Below, in pieces: positions 16,896 to 24,836 of a stretch of 64,000 nucleotides of DNA; the stretch's first letter is position 1; every line of letters starts with the position of its first letter. This stretch comes from Pseudonocardia sp. C8 (GTDB lineage Bacteria > Actinomycetota > Actinomycetes > Mycobacteriales > Pseudonocardiaceae): assembly GCF_014267175.1 (NCBI RefSeq), contig NZ_JACMTR010000002.1:4737501-4801500 (forward strand), in the 5' to 3' direction. The notes beneath the pieces are model-generated. The model had not been told where the DNA came from. It worked only from the letters and a program-made list of their open reading frames with translations, and ran no database searches. A program made the position numbers and the translations under genes.

Positions 16896-17316
16896 CGGAC
16901 ACTCCCGGATTTCGAACTGATGTTCCCATGCGGGAGGATGGCAGGCAGGTCCGACGTTTTTCGGCCCGCGAGCCCCGGGCGGGCCCCGTCGGGCGTTCCG
17001 CGGAATGCCGGAACGAGCCGCGTCCACGCACGGCTCACCGGCTTCACGCACGTCTCACCGCGTTCCGCGGAACGCACGGACAACCGGACCGGAACCGCAC
17101 CGGCGGGGTATCGCTTCACGCCGGCCCGGCCGAGCGCGCGAGACGGCCGGCGCGTCGAGAGCGCCGGTACCGCCGTCAGGCCGAGCGCGGCGATGCCCGC
17201 GCCCACGCGCCATCGGGGCGGCCGCGGCGCCCACCCGGGGACGCGGCGCGGACCCGGGGACGCGGCGCGGGCCGGGCTGACGGTGGCCGGGCGGGTCCCG
17301 TCCCCGAGCCGGGGAT
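16896..17316. repeat. intergenic region with two copies of a 16-bp palindrome
   Basis: These 421 non-coding bases lie between the HNH gene start and the stop of the PatB-type gene. GCGTTCCGCGGAACGC occurs perfectly at 17060-17075, and with one change (GCGTTCCGCGGAATGC) at 16993-17008. The same perfect palindrome appears twice more at 20506-20521 and 20637-20652, beyond the two genes that follow. The rest is GC-rich with short GGGGACGCGGCGCGG-type repeats near 17235-17270. I see no gene in it. Confidence 0.7.
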
Positions 17317-18447
17317 CTACGGCAACGCGGCCGCCATCCGGCGCACGGCCTCGGTGAGGATCTCCGGGCTCGTCGCGAGGTTGAGCCGCGCGTGCCCGGC
17401 CCCGCCGTCCCCGAACGGGAGGCCGGAGTTGAGGGCCACGCGTCCCCGCTCGAGGAACGCCGCCGCCGGGTCGTCGCCCAGCCCGAGCTGCCGGCAGTCC
17501 AGCCAGGCCAGGAACGTCGCCGGTGACGGCCGGTACCGGACCGCCGGCAGGTGCTCGGTGAGCAGCGCCGCCAGCAGCCTGCGGTGCGACGCCAGCGCGG
17601 CCAGGAACTCGTCGAGCCAGTCCCGGCCGTCGTCCAGACCGGCGACGTGCGCCTGCACCGCCACGTGGCTCGCCCCGGCCTCGAGCATGCCGGCGGGGAA
17701 GCGCCCGAGGTCCACCTCCGGCCCGGTGACGGCGATCGCCGCCTTCAGCCCGGCCAGGTTCCACGCCTTCGTGGCCGACATCAGGCTGACCCCGTTCTCG
17801 GCGCCGGGGACGCTCAGCCACGGGGTGAACGGGGTGCCCGGATCGATCAGCGGAGCGTGGATCTCGTCGGCGACGACCGTGACCTGCCGCCGCCGGGCCA
17901 GGTCGGCGACGGCGGCGAGCTCCTCGGCGGTGTGCACGGTGCCCGTCGGGTTGTGTGGCGAGCAGAGCAGGAACGCACCGACGCGCCCGTCGGCGAACAC
18001 TGCGTCCAGGGCTGCGAGGTCCAGCCGGCCGTCCTCGCCCAGCGGCGCGCCGACGGGCTGCATCCCGCCGTGCGCGAGGAACGCGTAGAACGGCGGGTAC
18101 ACCGGCGGGGTGACGGCGACGGCGTCCCCCGGCGGCAGCACGACCTTCAGCGCCTCGACGATCCCCTGCATCACGTCCGGGACGACGAGCGAGCGGGCCG
18201 GGTCGAGGCGGTCCCACCCCCACCGGTCGCGGGCGAACCGTGCGAAGGCCGTCGGGTAGCCGTCCCCGGCGGGATAGCCGGTGTCGCCGCGCCGGACGGC
18301 GCGGGTGACGGCGTCGACGATCGCGGGGGCGAGCGGGACGTCGGCCTCGGCCACCCAGAGCGGGAGCACGTCGTCGTCGTGGGTCCGCCACTTCATGCTC
18401 GTACGGCGGCGCAGCTCGGTCAGCGGGGGGAACTCCAGCGGCGGCAC
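17317..18447 (-). CDS. PatB/MalY-type PLP-dependent C-S lyase or aminotransferase
   Basis: This is a fold-type I PLP enzyme of the MalY/PatB branch. It most likely cleaves the C-S bond of cystathionine or related cysteine conjugates, although family members vary. The 376-residue sequence shows the branch markers PLWVAEADVPLAPAI near the N-terminus, SPHNPTGT (Asn166), VVADEIHAPL (Asp194) and SATKAWNLAG with the PLP lysine at about 227. The start is GTG 18447; the protein then opens with the usual FPPLTELRRRTSMKW. The gene ahead of it on the same strand is murJ-like, 22 bases away, so co-transcription is possible. Confidence 0.88.
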   Translation of the reverse strand: MPPLEFPPLTELRRRTSMKWRTHDDDVLPLWVAEADVPLAPAIVDAVTRAVRRGDTGYPAGDGYPTAFARFARDRWGWDRLDPARSLVVPDVMQGIVEALKVVLPPGDAVAVTPPVYPPFYAFLAHGGMQPVGAPLGEDGRLDLAALDAVFADGRVGAFLLCSPHNPTGTVHTAEELAAVADLARRRQVTVVADEIHAPLIDPGTPFTPWLSVPGAENGVSLMSATKAWNLAGLKAAIAVTGPEVDLGRFPAGMLEAGASHVAVQAHVAGLDDGRDWLDEFLAALASHRRLLAALLTEHLPAVRYRPSPATFLAWLDCRQLGLGDDPAAAFLERGRVALNSGLPFGDGGAGHARLNLATSPEILTEAVRRMAAALP

Positions 18448-18469
18448 GGGGCCGATGCTGGCACGCCGA

Positions 18470-20410
18470 TCACCTCCGCGAGAAGCGGCGGAACACCGCG
18501 TCCAGCTCCTTCACCTTCAGCAACCGCATCCCGGCGACAGCCAGCGGCAGGGCGACGAGCGACCCACCGACGAGCACGGTCCACGCCTGCGCGACGACCG
18601 GCCAGCCCGCCGTCGCCGGCTCCACGAGCCGGGCCAGGCCCCACGCGACCGCGGCGCCGGCCGCGGACGCGAGCGCCACCCGGACCACGGTGTTCAGCAC
18701 CTCACCGCTGCGCGCGCGCCCCAGCCGTCTCCGCAGCAGCAGCTGGCCGAGGACCGCCCCGCCGACGAAGGACAGGGAGTTCGCCGCGGCCAGCCCCAGC
18801 ACCACCTGCTCCGGCGGGAGGACCAGCGGGCACGCCAGCAGCAGCGGGATCTTCACCCCGACCATGCCCAGCTGGATCAGGGTGGGCGTGCGGGAGTCGG
18901 TCATCGCGTAGAAGACGCGCATCTGCAGCATCGTCACCGCGTACGGGAGCAGCCCGAACGCCGACCACGCGACCGTCTCCCCCAGCCGCGCAGCGCCCGC
19001 CCCGCTGCCCGCACCGACCGAGAACAGGGCCGTCCCGAGTGCGCCGCCGAACGCCGTCATGACGGCCGCGATCGGCAGCAGCCCGACCGTGGACAGCCGG
19101 GCGCCCAGCGAGAGGTCGGTGACGACCTGGGCCGTGTCGCCGCTGGCCGCTGCCCGGCTCATCCGCGGCATCAGGGCCGTCAGCAGGGACACGCCGAGCA
19201 CGCCGTACGGGACCTGCAGCAGCAGCCACGCGTTCTGGTACGTCGACACCGAGCCACCGTCGGCGGCCGCGGCCACCCGGGTGGTGACGATGTAGCCGAT
19301 CGCCCCGACGAGGACGTAACCCATGATCCAGCCGACCATGCCGCCGGCCACGCTCAGCCGCGGGTCCCAGCCCCAGAGCGGGCGGTACCGGAACCCGATC
19401 CGGCGCATGAACGGGATCAGCACCAGCGCCTGCACGACGATGCCCAGGGTCGTGCCCAGGCCCAGGACCAGCAGTTTCGGATCGCCCATCCGCACCGGGT
19501 CGACCGAGATCTCCCCGGGGACCAGCACGTACACGACGAGCACCACGAGCACGACGAGGTTGTTCAGCACCGGGGCCCACGCGAACGGCCCGAACACCTG
19601 TTTCGAGTTCAGGATCGCGCCGAGCAGGGCGCCGACGCCGTAGAAGAAGATCTGCGGCAGCAGCAGCCAGGCGAACGCGGTCGCGAGCTCCGGATTGGAC
19701 TGTCCGGAGCTGCCGGAACCGAGATACAGGCGGGTGAGCAGCGGTGCCGCGGCCATCGCCAGCACCGTCGCCGCCAGCAGGCCGACGCCGACCACGGTCA
19801 GGAGCCGCCGGGTGAAGGCCTCGCCCCCGTCGGCGTCCTCGGCCTGCGCGCGCACCAGGACCGGGATCATCACGCTGGTGAGCACGCCGCCGATGAGGAA
19901 CTCGTAGACGATGTTCGGCAGCGTGTTGGAGACGGTGTAGGAGTCGTTGACGACGGCGAGGCCGAGCACCGCGACGAGCGCCAGGTTCCGGACGAATCCG
20001 GTGATCCGGCTGACCAGGCTCGCGATCGCGATCATGCCGGACGACCGGACGAGCGAGCCGGTGTTCTCGGTGCCCGCCGTCCGGGTGGCGGCCGGCGGGC
20101 CCGGGGCCGGGCTGCCACCGGGCGGCGCGGGGTCCGCGGTGGCGGGCGGCGCGGGGTCCGCGGTGCCCGGCGCGGGTGGGGGAGGCGCCGACCGTCCGCC
20201 GGGGCGCGGCGGGTGCGGAACGGGAACGGCCGGCGGCCGGGGCCCCGCGGCCGGGTCGATCGGCGTCGTCGGCGGCCCCTCCTCGGGCGGCACCGGTCGC
20301 CCGACCGGGCGAGTGGTCTCCCGGTCCGATTCCCCGGGTGCCGGACGGAACCGTTCCGGCATCACCGGTCGGGGTATCGGCGCCCGCTCCGCCCGTCGGT
20401 CCTCACGCAT
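18470..20410 (-). CDS. murJ: MurJ/MviN-family lipid II flippase with Pro-rich N-terminal extension
   Basis: This is an integral membrane protein of the MOP superfamily, expected to flip lipid II for peptidoglycan synthesis. After a Pro/Ala-rich cytoplasmic extension of about 120 residues, the 646-residue protein has the family pattern. It opens with SLVRSSGMIAIASLVSRITGFVRN, then NTLPNIVYEFLIGG and VGALLGAILNSKQVFG, and about 14 membrane segments. It ends in a short basic tail (KVKELDAVFRRFSRR) and lacks the pseudokinase/carbohydrate-binding part of mycobacterial MviN. ATG 20410 (MREDRRAER) was preferred to an upstream codon in repeat DNA. murJ near oriC is common in actinobacteria, so this could be a second paralogue; the window cannot show that. 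Confidence 0.85.
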   Translation of the reverse strand: MREDRRAERAPIPRPVMPERFRPAPGESDRETTRPVGRPVPPEEGPPTTPIDPAAGPRPPAVPVPHPPRPGGRSAPPPPAPGTADPAPPATADPAPPGGSPAPGPPAATRTAGTENTGSLVRSSGMIAIASLVSRITGFVRNLALVAVLGLAVVNDSYTVSNTLPNIVYEFLIGGVLTSVMIPVLVRAQAEDADGGEAFTRRLLTVVGVGLLAATVLAMAAAPLLTRLYLGSGSSGQSNPELATAFAWLLLPQIFFYGVGALLGAILNSKQVFGPFAWAPVLNNLVVLVVLVVYVLVPGEISVDPVRMGDPKLLVLGLGTTLGIVVQALVLIPFMRRIGFRYRPLWGWDPRLSVAGGMVGWIMGYVLVGAIGYIVTTRVAAAADGGSVSTYQNAWLLLQVPYGVLGVSLLTALMPRMSRAAASGDTAQVVTDLSLGARLSTVGLLPIAAVMTAFGGALGTALFSVGAGSGAGAARLGETVAWSAFGLLPYAVTMLQMRVFYAMTDSRTPTLIQLGMVGVKIPLLLACPLVLPPEQVVLGLAAANSLSFVGGAVLGQLLLRRRLGRARSGEVLNTVVRVALASAAGAAVAWGLARLVEPATAGWPVVAQAWTVLVGGSLVALPLAVAGMRLLKVKELDAVFRRFSRR

Positions 20411-20735
20411 CGCGCTCCATCGTGCCGGATCCCCGTCCTTCCCACGGATCCGCCCGCCCCGGGCCGGATGCGCCCGGCCGGTGGAGTGTCCGGGTGCCGG
20501 TGGCCGCGTTCCGCGGAACGCTCCTGCACCGGGCAGGGGCCCGGACGGCGGCCACGGGGGCCTCCGGGGCGTACCCCCGCCCGGGGCCGGACGCACCCGG
20601 CCGGTGGGCCGGCGGGCGCGCCGGGTGCCGGTCGTCGCGTTCCGCGGAACGCGGCCACCGGTACCGGACGCCGCGGAACGGTGGGACGGCGCCGCGAACA
20701 GGTGGGGTTCCGGGCCCGCCGCCACCCGGCGGCGG
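20411..20735. repeat. intergenic region with tandem imperfect units and two 16-bp palindromes
   Basis: These 325 non-coding bases lie between the murJ-like start and the deoA stop. Two related units are recognisable: about 20455-20521 and 20580-20652. Each contains GGCCGGA-GC-CCCGGCCGGTGG, then GGGTGCCGGT, then the palindrome GCGTTCCGCGGAACGC (20506-20521 and 20637-20652). A third partial palindrome, CCGCGGAACG, follows at 20671-20680. These palindromes match the pair at 16993-17075, on the far side of the two-gene module. Confidence 0.7.
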
Positions 20736-22040
20736 TCAGTCCGGACGGCGGATGTCCAGCACCAGCTTCCGGTCCGGCGGTGGATCGGCCGTGACCAGCA
20801 ACGCCGCCCCGCCCAGGATCTGCCGGGCGTCCGGGATCCGCTCCGGGGTGTCGGTGTGCAGCTCGAGCAGCGGGGTCCCGGGGCGGACCTCCTCCCCGGG
20901 CTCGACGAGCAGCCGTACCCCCGCGGCGGGCTGCACCGGGTCCTCCTTGCGGGCCCGGCCGGCCCCGAGCCGCCAGGCCGCGGTGCCGACGGCGAGGGCG
21001 TCCGCGCCGGAGAACACCCCGGTCCGGTCGGCGGTGATCTCGTCCACGTGCCGGGCGACCGGCAGCGGCGCGGACGGGTCGCCGCCCTGGGCAGCGATCA
21101 TCCGCTCCCACACGTCGTGGGCCGCACCCGAGGCGAGCACGGCGGCCGGGTCGGCATCGGTGATCCCGGCCAGGACCAGCATCTCCCTCGCCAGCGCGAC
21201 GGTGAGCGCGACGACGTCCGCGGGCCCGCCGCCGCGCAGCACCTCGACCGACTCGGCGACCTCCAGGGCGTTGCCGACGCACCGCCCGAGCGGCCGGGAC
21301 ATGTCGGTGAGCAGCGCCGTCGTCGGGAGCCCGTGCGCGGCGCCGATCGCGGTCATCGCGTCGGCCAGCTCCCCGGCCCGGCCGAGGGTCTTCATGAACG
21401 CCCCGGACCCGACCTTGACGTCGAGCACCAGCCCGCCGGTCCCCTCGGCGAGCTTCTTGCTCATGATCGAGCTCGCGATCAGCGGGATGGACTCGACCGT
21501 GCCGGTGACGTCGCGCAGTGCGTACAGCCGCCGGTCGGCAGGGGCGAGGGTCGGGGTCGTCGCGCAGACCACGGCGCCGACCTCGACCAGCTGGTCCCGG
21601 ATCTCCGCGGTCGACAGCGAGGCCCGCCAGCCGGGGATCGACTCCAGCTTGTCGAGCGTGCCACCGGTGTGGCCGAGCCCGCGCCCGGACAGCTGCGGGA
21701 CGGCCGCCCCGCACGCCGCGACCAGCGGCGCCAGCGGCAGCGTGATCTTGTCGCCGACCCCGCCGGTGGAGTGCTTGTCGACCAGCGGGCGACCGACGTC
21801 GCCGAAGTCCAGCACCTCCCCGGAGTCGATCATCGCCTGCGTCCAGTGCGCCGTCTCGGCGGCGTCCATCCCGTTGAGCAGGATCGCCATCGCCAGGGCG
21901 GACATCTGCTCGTCCGCGACCTCGCCGCGCGTGTAGGCGCCGACCACCCACTCGATCTGCGCGCGGGTGAGCTCGTGACAGTCCCGCTTGGCCGCGATCA
22001 CCTCGACGGCGCCGAACGACCGGCCCCCGCCGCGGGTCAC
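20736..22040 (-). CDS. deoA: thymidine phosphorylase (pyrimidine-nucleoside phosphorylase)
   Basis: This enzyme splits thymidine (and often uridine or deoxyuridine) with phosphate into base and (deoxy)ribose-1-phosphate. The 434-residue protein shows the family signature at the phosphate site (VDKHSTGGVGDKITL), LSGRGLGHTGGTLDKLESIPG, and SIMSKKLAEGTGGLVLDVKVGSGAFMK. The GTG at 22040 overlaps the cdd stop (GTGA), marking translational coupling. It is the last gene of the nucleoside-uptake operon that starts at 27490. The product is cytosolic. Confidence 0.95.
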   Translation of the reverse strand: MTRGGGRSFGAVEVIAAKRDCHELTRAQIEWVVGAYTRGEVADEQMSALAMAILLNGMDAAETAHWTQAMIDSGEVLDFGDVGRPLVDKHSTGGVGDKITLPLAPLVAACGAAVPQLSGRGLGHTGGTLDKLESIPGWRASLSTAEIRDQLVEVGAVVCATTPTLAPADRRLYALRDVTGTVESIPLIASSIMSKKLAEGTGGLVLDVKVGSGAFMKTLGRAGELADAMTAIGAAHGLPTTALLTDMSRPLGRCVGNALEVAESVEVLRGGGPADVVALTVALAREMLVLAGITDADPAAVLASGAAHDVWERMIAAQGGDPSAPLPVARHVDEITADRTGVFSGADALAVGTAAWRLGAGRARKEDPVQPAAGVRLLVEPGEEVRPGTPLLELHTDTPERIPDARQILGGAALLVTADPPPDRKLVLDIRRPD

Positions 22041-22495
22041 CGCGCGCCCCCGCCCGGTGGCAGGTGCTCCGGCCCGAACGCGTCCGGGAGCACCTCGGTG
22101 AACGGCCGCACCCCGCGGGGCGTGTCGCACAGCAGCTCCGGCCCGCCGAACTCGTACAGCACCTGCCGGCAGCGCCCGCACGGCATGAGCAGGTCACCGC
22201 CGCCGGACCGGCACGCGACCGCGAGCAGCCGGCCGCCGCCGGTGAGCCGCAGCTGCCCGGCGAGGGTCACCTCCGCGCAGGCACCGAGGCCGTAGGAGGA
22301 GTTCTCCACGTTGCACCCGGTCACGATCCGGCCGTCGTCGACCAGCGCCGCGGCCCCGACCCGCAGCCCGGAGTACGGCGCGTACGCCCACGCGGCCGCG
22401 GCGACGGCCGCCGACCGGAGCTCGGGCCAGTCCGGCTCCGGCGGCCCCGGCCGCATCATGTCCGCACCGGCCCCGGACGGTCCGCCGCCGGCCAT
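22037..22495 (-). CDS. cdd: cytidine deaminase
   Basis: This homotetrameric-type zinc enzyme converts cytidine or deoxycytidine to uridine or deoxyuridine. The 152-residue protein contains NVENSSYGLGACAEVT (zinc Cys and catalytic Glu) and MPCGRCRQVLYEF (two zinc Cys). The ATG at 22495 overlaps the upstream permease stop (ATGA). The product supplies uridine to the phosphorylase encoded next. A short C-terminal extension ends in PPGGGAR. Confidence 0.95.
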   Translation of the reverse strand: MAGGGPSGAGADMMRPGPPEPDWPELRSAAVAAAAWAYAPYSGLRVGAAALVDDGRIVTGCNVENSSYGLGACAEVTLAGQLRLTGGGRLLAVACRSGGGDLLMPCGRCRQVLYEFGGPELLCDTPRGVRPFTEVLPDAFGPEHLPPGGGAR

Positions 22496-23742
22496 CAGGC
22501 CCCCTCCCCGCGCCGGTAGGGCTCGCCGAGCCGGGCGGGTGGTCGTAGTCGCTGGCTCGCGGCCGCGAGCACGACCAGCGTGACCAGCTGGGGCGCGTAG
22601 GACGCGAACTCCGAGGGCACCGTGTCGGCCGCCCAGTACAGCGCGTAGACCACGGCGCCGGCCGCCAGCGCGACCGCGGTGGCCGTCCACATGCGCCGGA
22701 CCGCCCACAGCACCGCGACCACGACCGCGACGAGCGTGGCGCCGTACAGCAGGGCGTGCACGGCGTCGCCGCCGGCGCGCAGCTGCAGGCCGTCGACGTA
22801 GCCGAACAGCGCCGAGCCGACCAGCAGCCCGGCCGGCCGCCAGTTGCCGAAGATCATCGCGGCGAGCCCGATGTAGCCACGGCCGCCGACCTGGTTCTCC
22901 AGGTAGCCGAGCTGGGCCGGGTTGAGCACCAGCGCCGCACCGCCGAGGCCGGCGAGCCCACCGGAGACGACGACCGCGACGTACTTGTGCAGCACGACGT
23001 TCACCCCCAGCGACTCGGCCGCCACCGGCGACTCGCCTGCCGACCGCAGCCGCAGCCCGAACGGTGTCCGCCACAGGATCCCGTAGCTGACCGGCACCAG
23101 CACGAGCCCGAGGACGACGATCGGCGTCAGCCCGGTGACCAGCCCGGACAGCAGCCCGGCCAGGTCGGACACGAACACCCGCTGCTGGGCCTCGAGGGCC
23201 TGCAGGCCCGGGGAGACGCCGGGGACGGAGAACTCGGTGAACCCGTCGATCCGCGGCGACTGGCGCGGGTTCTGCGAGACCGGGGTGAACACCAGCGTCG
23301 CCAGGTACTTGGTCAGCCCGGTGCCGAGCAGGGTGATCGCCACACCCGAGACGATGTGGTTGACGTGGAACGTGACGGTCGCGACCGCGTGCAGGCCGCC
23401 GCCGAGCGCGCCGAACACCAGGCCGCCGAGCACGGCGGCCCACGGGCCCCCCAGGTACCCGGCCCAGGCCGCGCCCCAGGTGCCGAGCACCATCATGCCC
23501 TCGAGACCGATGTTGATGATGCCGGCCCGCTCGGACCAGAGCCCGCCGAGCGCGGCGAACAGGATCGGCAGCCCGAGCCGGACCGCGGCCTCCGAGGTGC
23601 CGGACGAGGCGAGCTGGGTCTGCCCGGTCAGCGTCACGGTGATCGACAGGACGAGCACCAGCCCGGCCGCGATCAGGGCCGACCGGGCCCAGCCGGGAAG
23701 GGTCGCGGCCCGGCCGGTGAGGCGCGCGAGCACGGCCGTCAT
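22495..23742 (-). CDS. nucleoside ABC transporter permease (second subunit)
   Basis: This is an integral membrane permease of the branched-chain/ribose-type family found in BMP-dependent nucleoside transporters (NupQ/YufQ type). The 415-residue protein has about 10 hydrophobic segments and the typical SERAGIINIGLEGMM and GGLAGLGGAALVL motifs. It also carries an AGESPVAAESLGVNV loop, the likely contact with the ATPase. The ATG at 23742 overlaps the first permease stop. The C-terminal part (about 330-415) adds two to three extra membrane segments compared with minimal permeases. Confidence 0.9.
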   Translation of the reverse strand: MTAVLARLTGRAATLPGWARSALIAAGLVLVLSITVTLTGQTQLASSGTSEAAVRLGLPILFAALGGLWSERAGIINIGLEGMMVLGTWGAAWAGYLGGPWAAVLGGLVFGALGGGLHAVATVTFHVNHIVSGVAITLLGTGLTKYLATLVFTPVSQNPRQSPRIDGFTEFSVPGVSPGLQALEAQQRVFVSDLAGLLSGLVTGLTPIVVLGLVLVPVSYGILWRTPFGLRLRSAGESPVAAESLGVNVVLHKYVAVVVSGGLAGLGGAALVLNPAQLGYLENQVGGRGYIGLAAMIFGNWRPAGLLVGSALFGYVDGLQLRAGGDAVHALLYGATLVAVVVAVLWAVRRMWTATAVALAAGAVVYALYWAADTVPSEFASYAPQLVTLVVLAAASQRLRPPARLGEPYRRGEGA

Positions 23743-24812
23743 GACGGGGCCCCCACCGGCTCCGGCACCGCGGCGGCCACCCGGCGCTGCTCGGCGCGCC
23801 GCTCCACCCGGCGCACCAGCTCGTAGGCCACGACCACCGACAGCACGATCAGCCCCTGCATGATCAGCACGATCTCCCGAGGGATCCCGACGACGTCGAG
23901 CGCCACGGCGGACTTGTCCAGGAACGCCCACAGCAGTGCGCCGAGGGCGATGCCGACCGGGTGGTTGCGGCCCAGCAGCGCGATCGCGATACCGGTGAAG
24001 CCGTAGCCCTGCGGGGAGGTGAGCGTGTACGCGTGGTCGCGGCCGAGCAGCTCCGGCAGCCCGATCAGCCCGGCCACCGCTCCGGACAGGAGCAGCGCGA
24101 CGACGATCGTCCGCCGCGCGTTCACACCACCGGCCGACGCCGCCGTCCGCGATTCGCCGGAGGCGCGCAGCTCGAACCCGAACCGGGTCCGGCCGAGCAG
24201 GAACCAGTAGCCGACCCCCAGCGCGGCGGCGACGAACACCATCCCGAAGATCGTCCCGTTGCCGAGCGGGATGCCGGGGAACCAGCCGGACTCGGGGATC
24301 GGCGGGGTGGTGATGTTGTTGCCGCGCCGCTCTCCGAACGTCTCCCCGCGGATGAGGAACGCGATCGTCCCGGTGGCGATCGCGTTCAGCATGATCGTCG
24401 AGATGACCTCGGAGACCCCGCGGTAGGCCTTGAGCAGCGCCGGGATCGCGACCCACGCCGCGCCGGCCAGCACCGCCACCAGCATGATCAGCAACGTGTG
24501 CAGCACCGGCGGGAGCGGCACCGTCCCGCCGACGATCGCGGCCACGCAGGCGGCGATCCGGTACTGGCCCTCGACGCCGATGTTGAACAGCCGCATCTGG
24601 AAGCCGATCGCGACCGCCAGCGCGGCGATGTAGTAGACGGCCGCGGAGTTGACCGTGTCCACGGCGACCGTGCCCGAGCCGAGCTGGGACAGGATCGTGG
24701 TGAGCGCGGTCCACGGCGAGGCCCCGCTGACGACCAGCGCGACCGCGCACAGCAGCGCGGCCACGCCGATCGCCAGCGCGGGCGCCACGATCGCACCACG
24801 CAGCCGCGTCAT
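23739..24812 (-). CDS. nucleoside ABC transporter permease (first subunit)
   Basis: This 357-residue permease pairs with the one at 22495 (NupP/YufP type). It has about nine hydrophobic segments, the motif FQMRLFNIGVEGQYRIAA near residue 68, and ASGESRTAASAGGVNARR, the coupling-loop region facing the ATPase. It starts at ATG 24812, 24 bases after the ATPase stop; that gap contains two near-identical copies of ATGTCCGGCCC. It ends in a basic cytoplasmic tail. Confidence 0.9.
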   Translation of the reverse strand: MTRLRGAIVAPALAIGVAALLCAVALVVSGASPWTALTTILSQLGSGTVAVDTVNSAAVYYIAALAVAIGFQMRLFNIGVEGQYRIAACVAAIVGGTVPLPPVLHTLLIMLVAVLAGAAWVAIPALLKAYRGVSEVISTIMLNAIATGTIAFLIRGETFGERRGNNITTPPIPESGWFPGIPLGNGTIFGMVFVAAALGVGYWFLLGRTRFGFELRASGESRTAASAGGVNARRTIVVALLLSGAVAGLIGLPELLGRDHAYTLTSPQGYGFTGIAIALLGRNHPVGIALGALLWAFLDKSAVALDVVGIPREIVLIMQGLIVLSVVVAYELVRRVERRAEQRRVAAAVPEPVGAPS

Positions 24813-24836
24813 GTCCGGCCCCTCATGTCCGGCCCT

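Noticed and set aside
16896..20735. Composite transposon bounded by the 16-bp palindromes
   Set aside because: No transposase lies inside and I saw no target-site duplication. The palindromes fit operators or REP-type repeats equally well.
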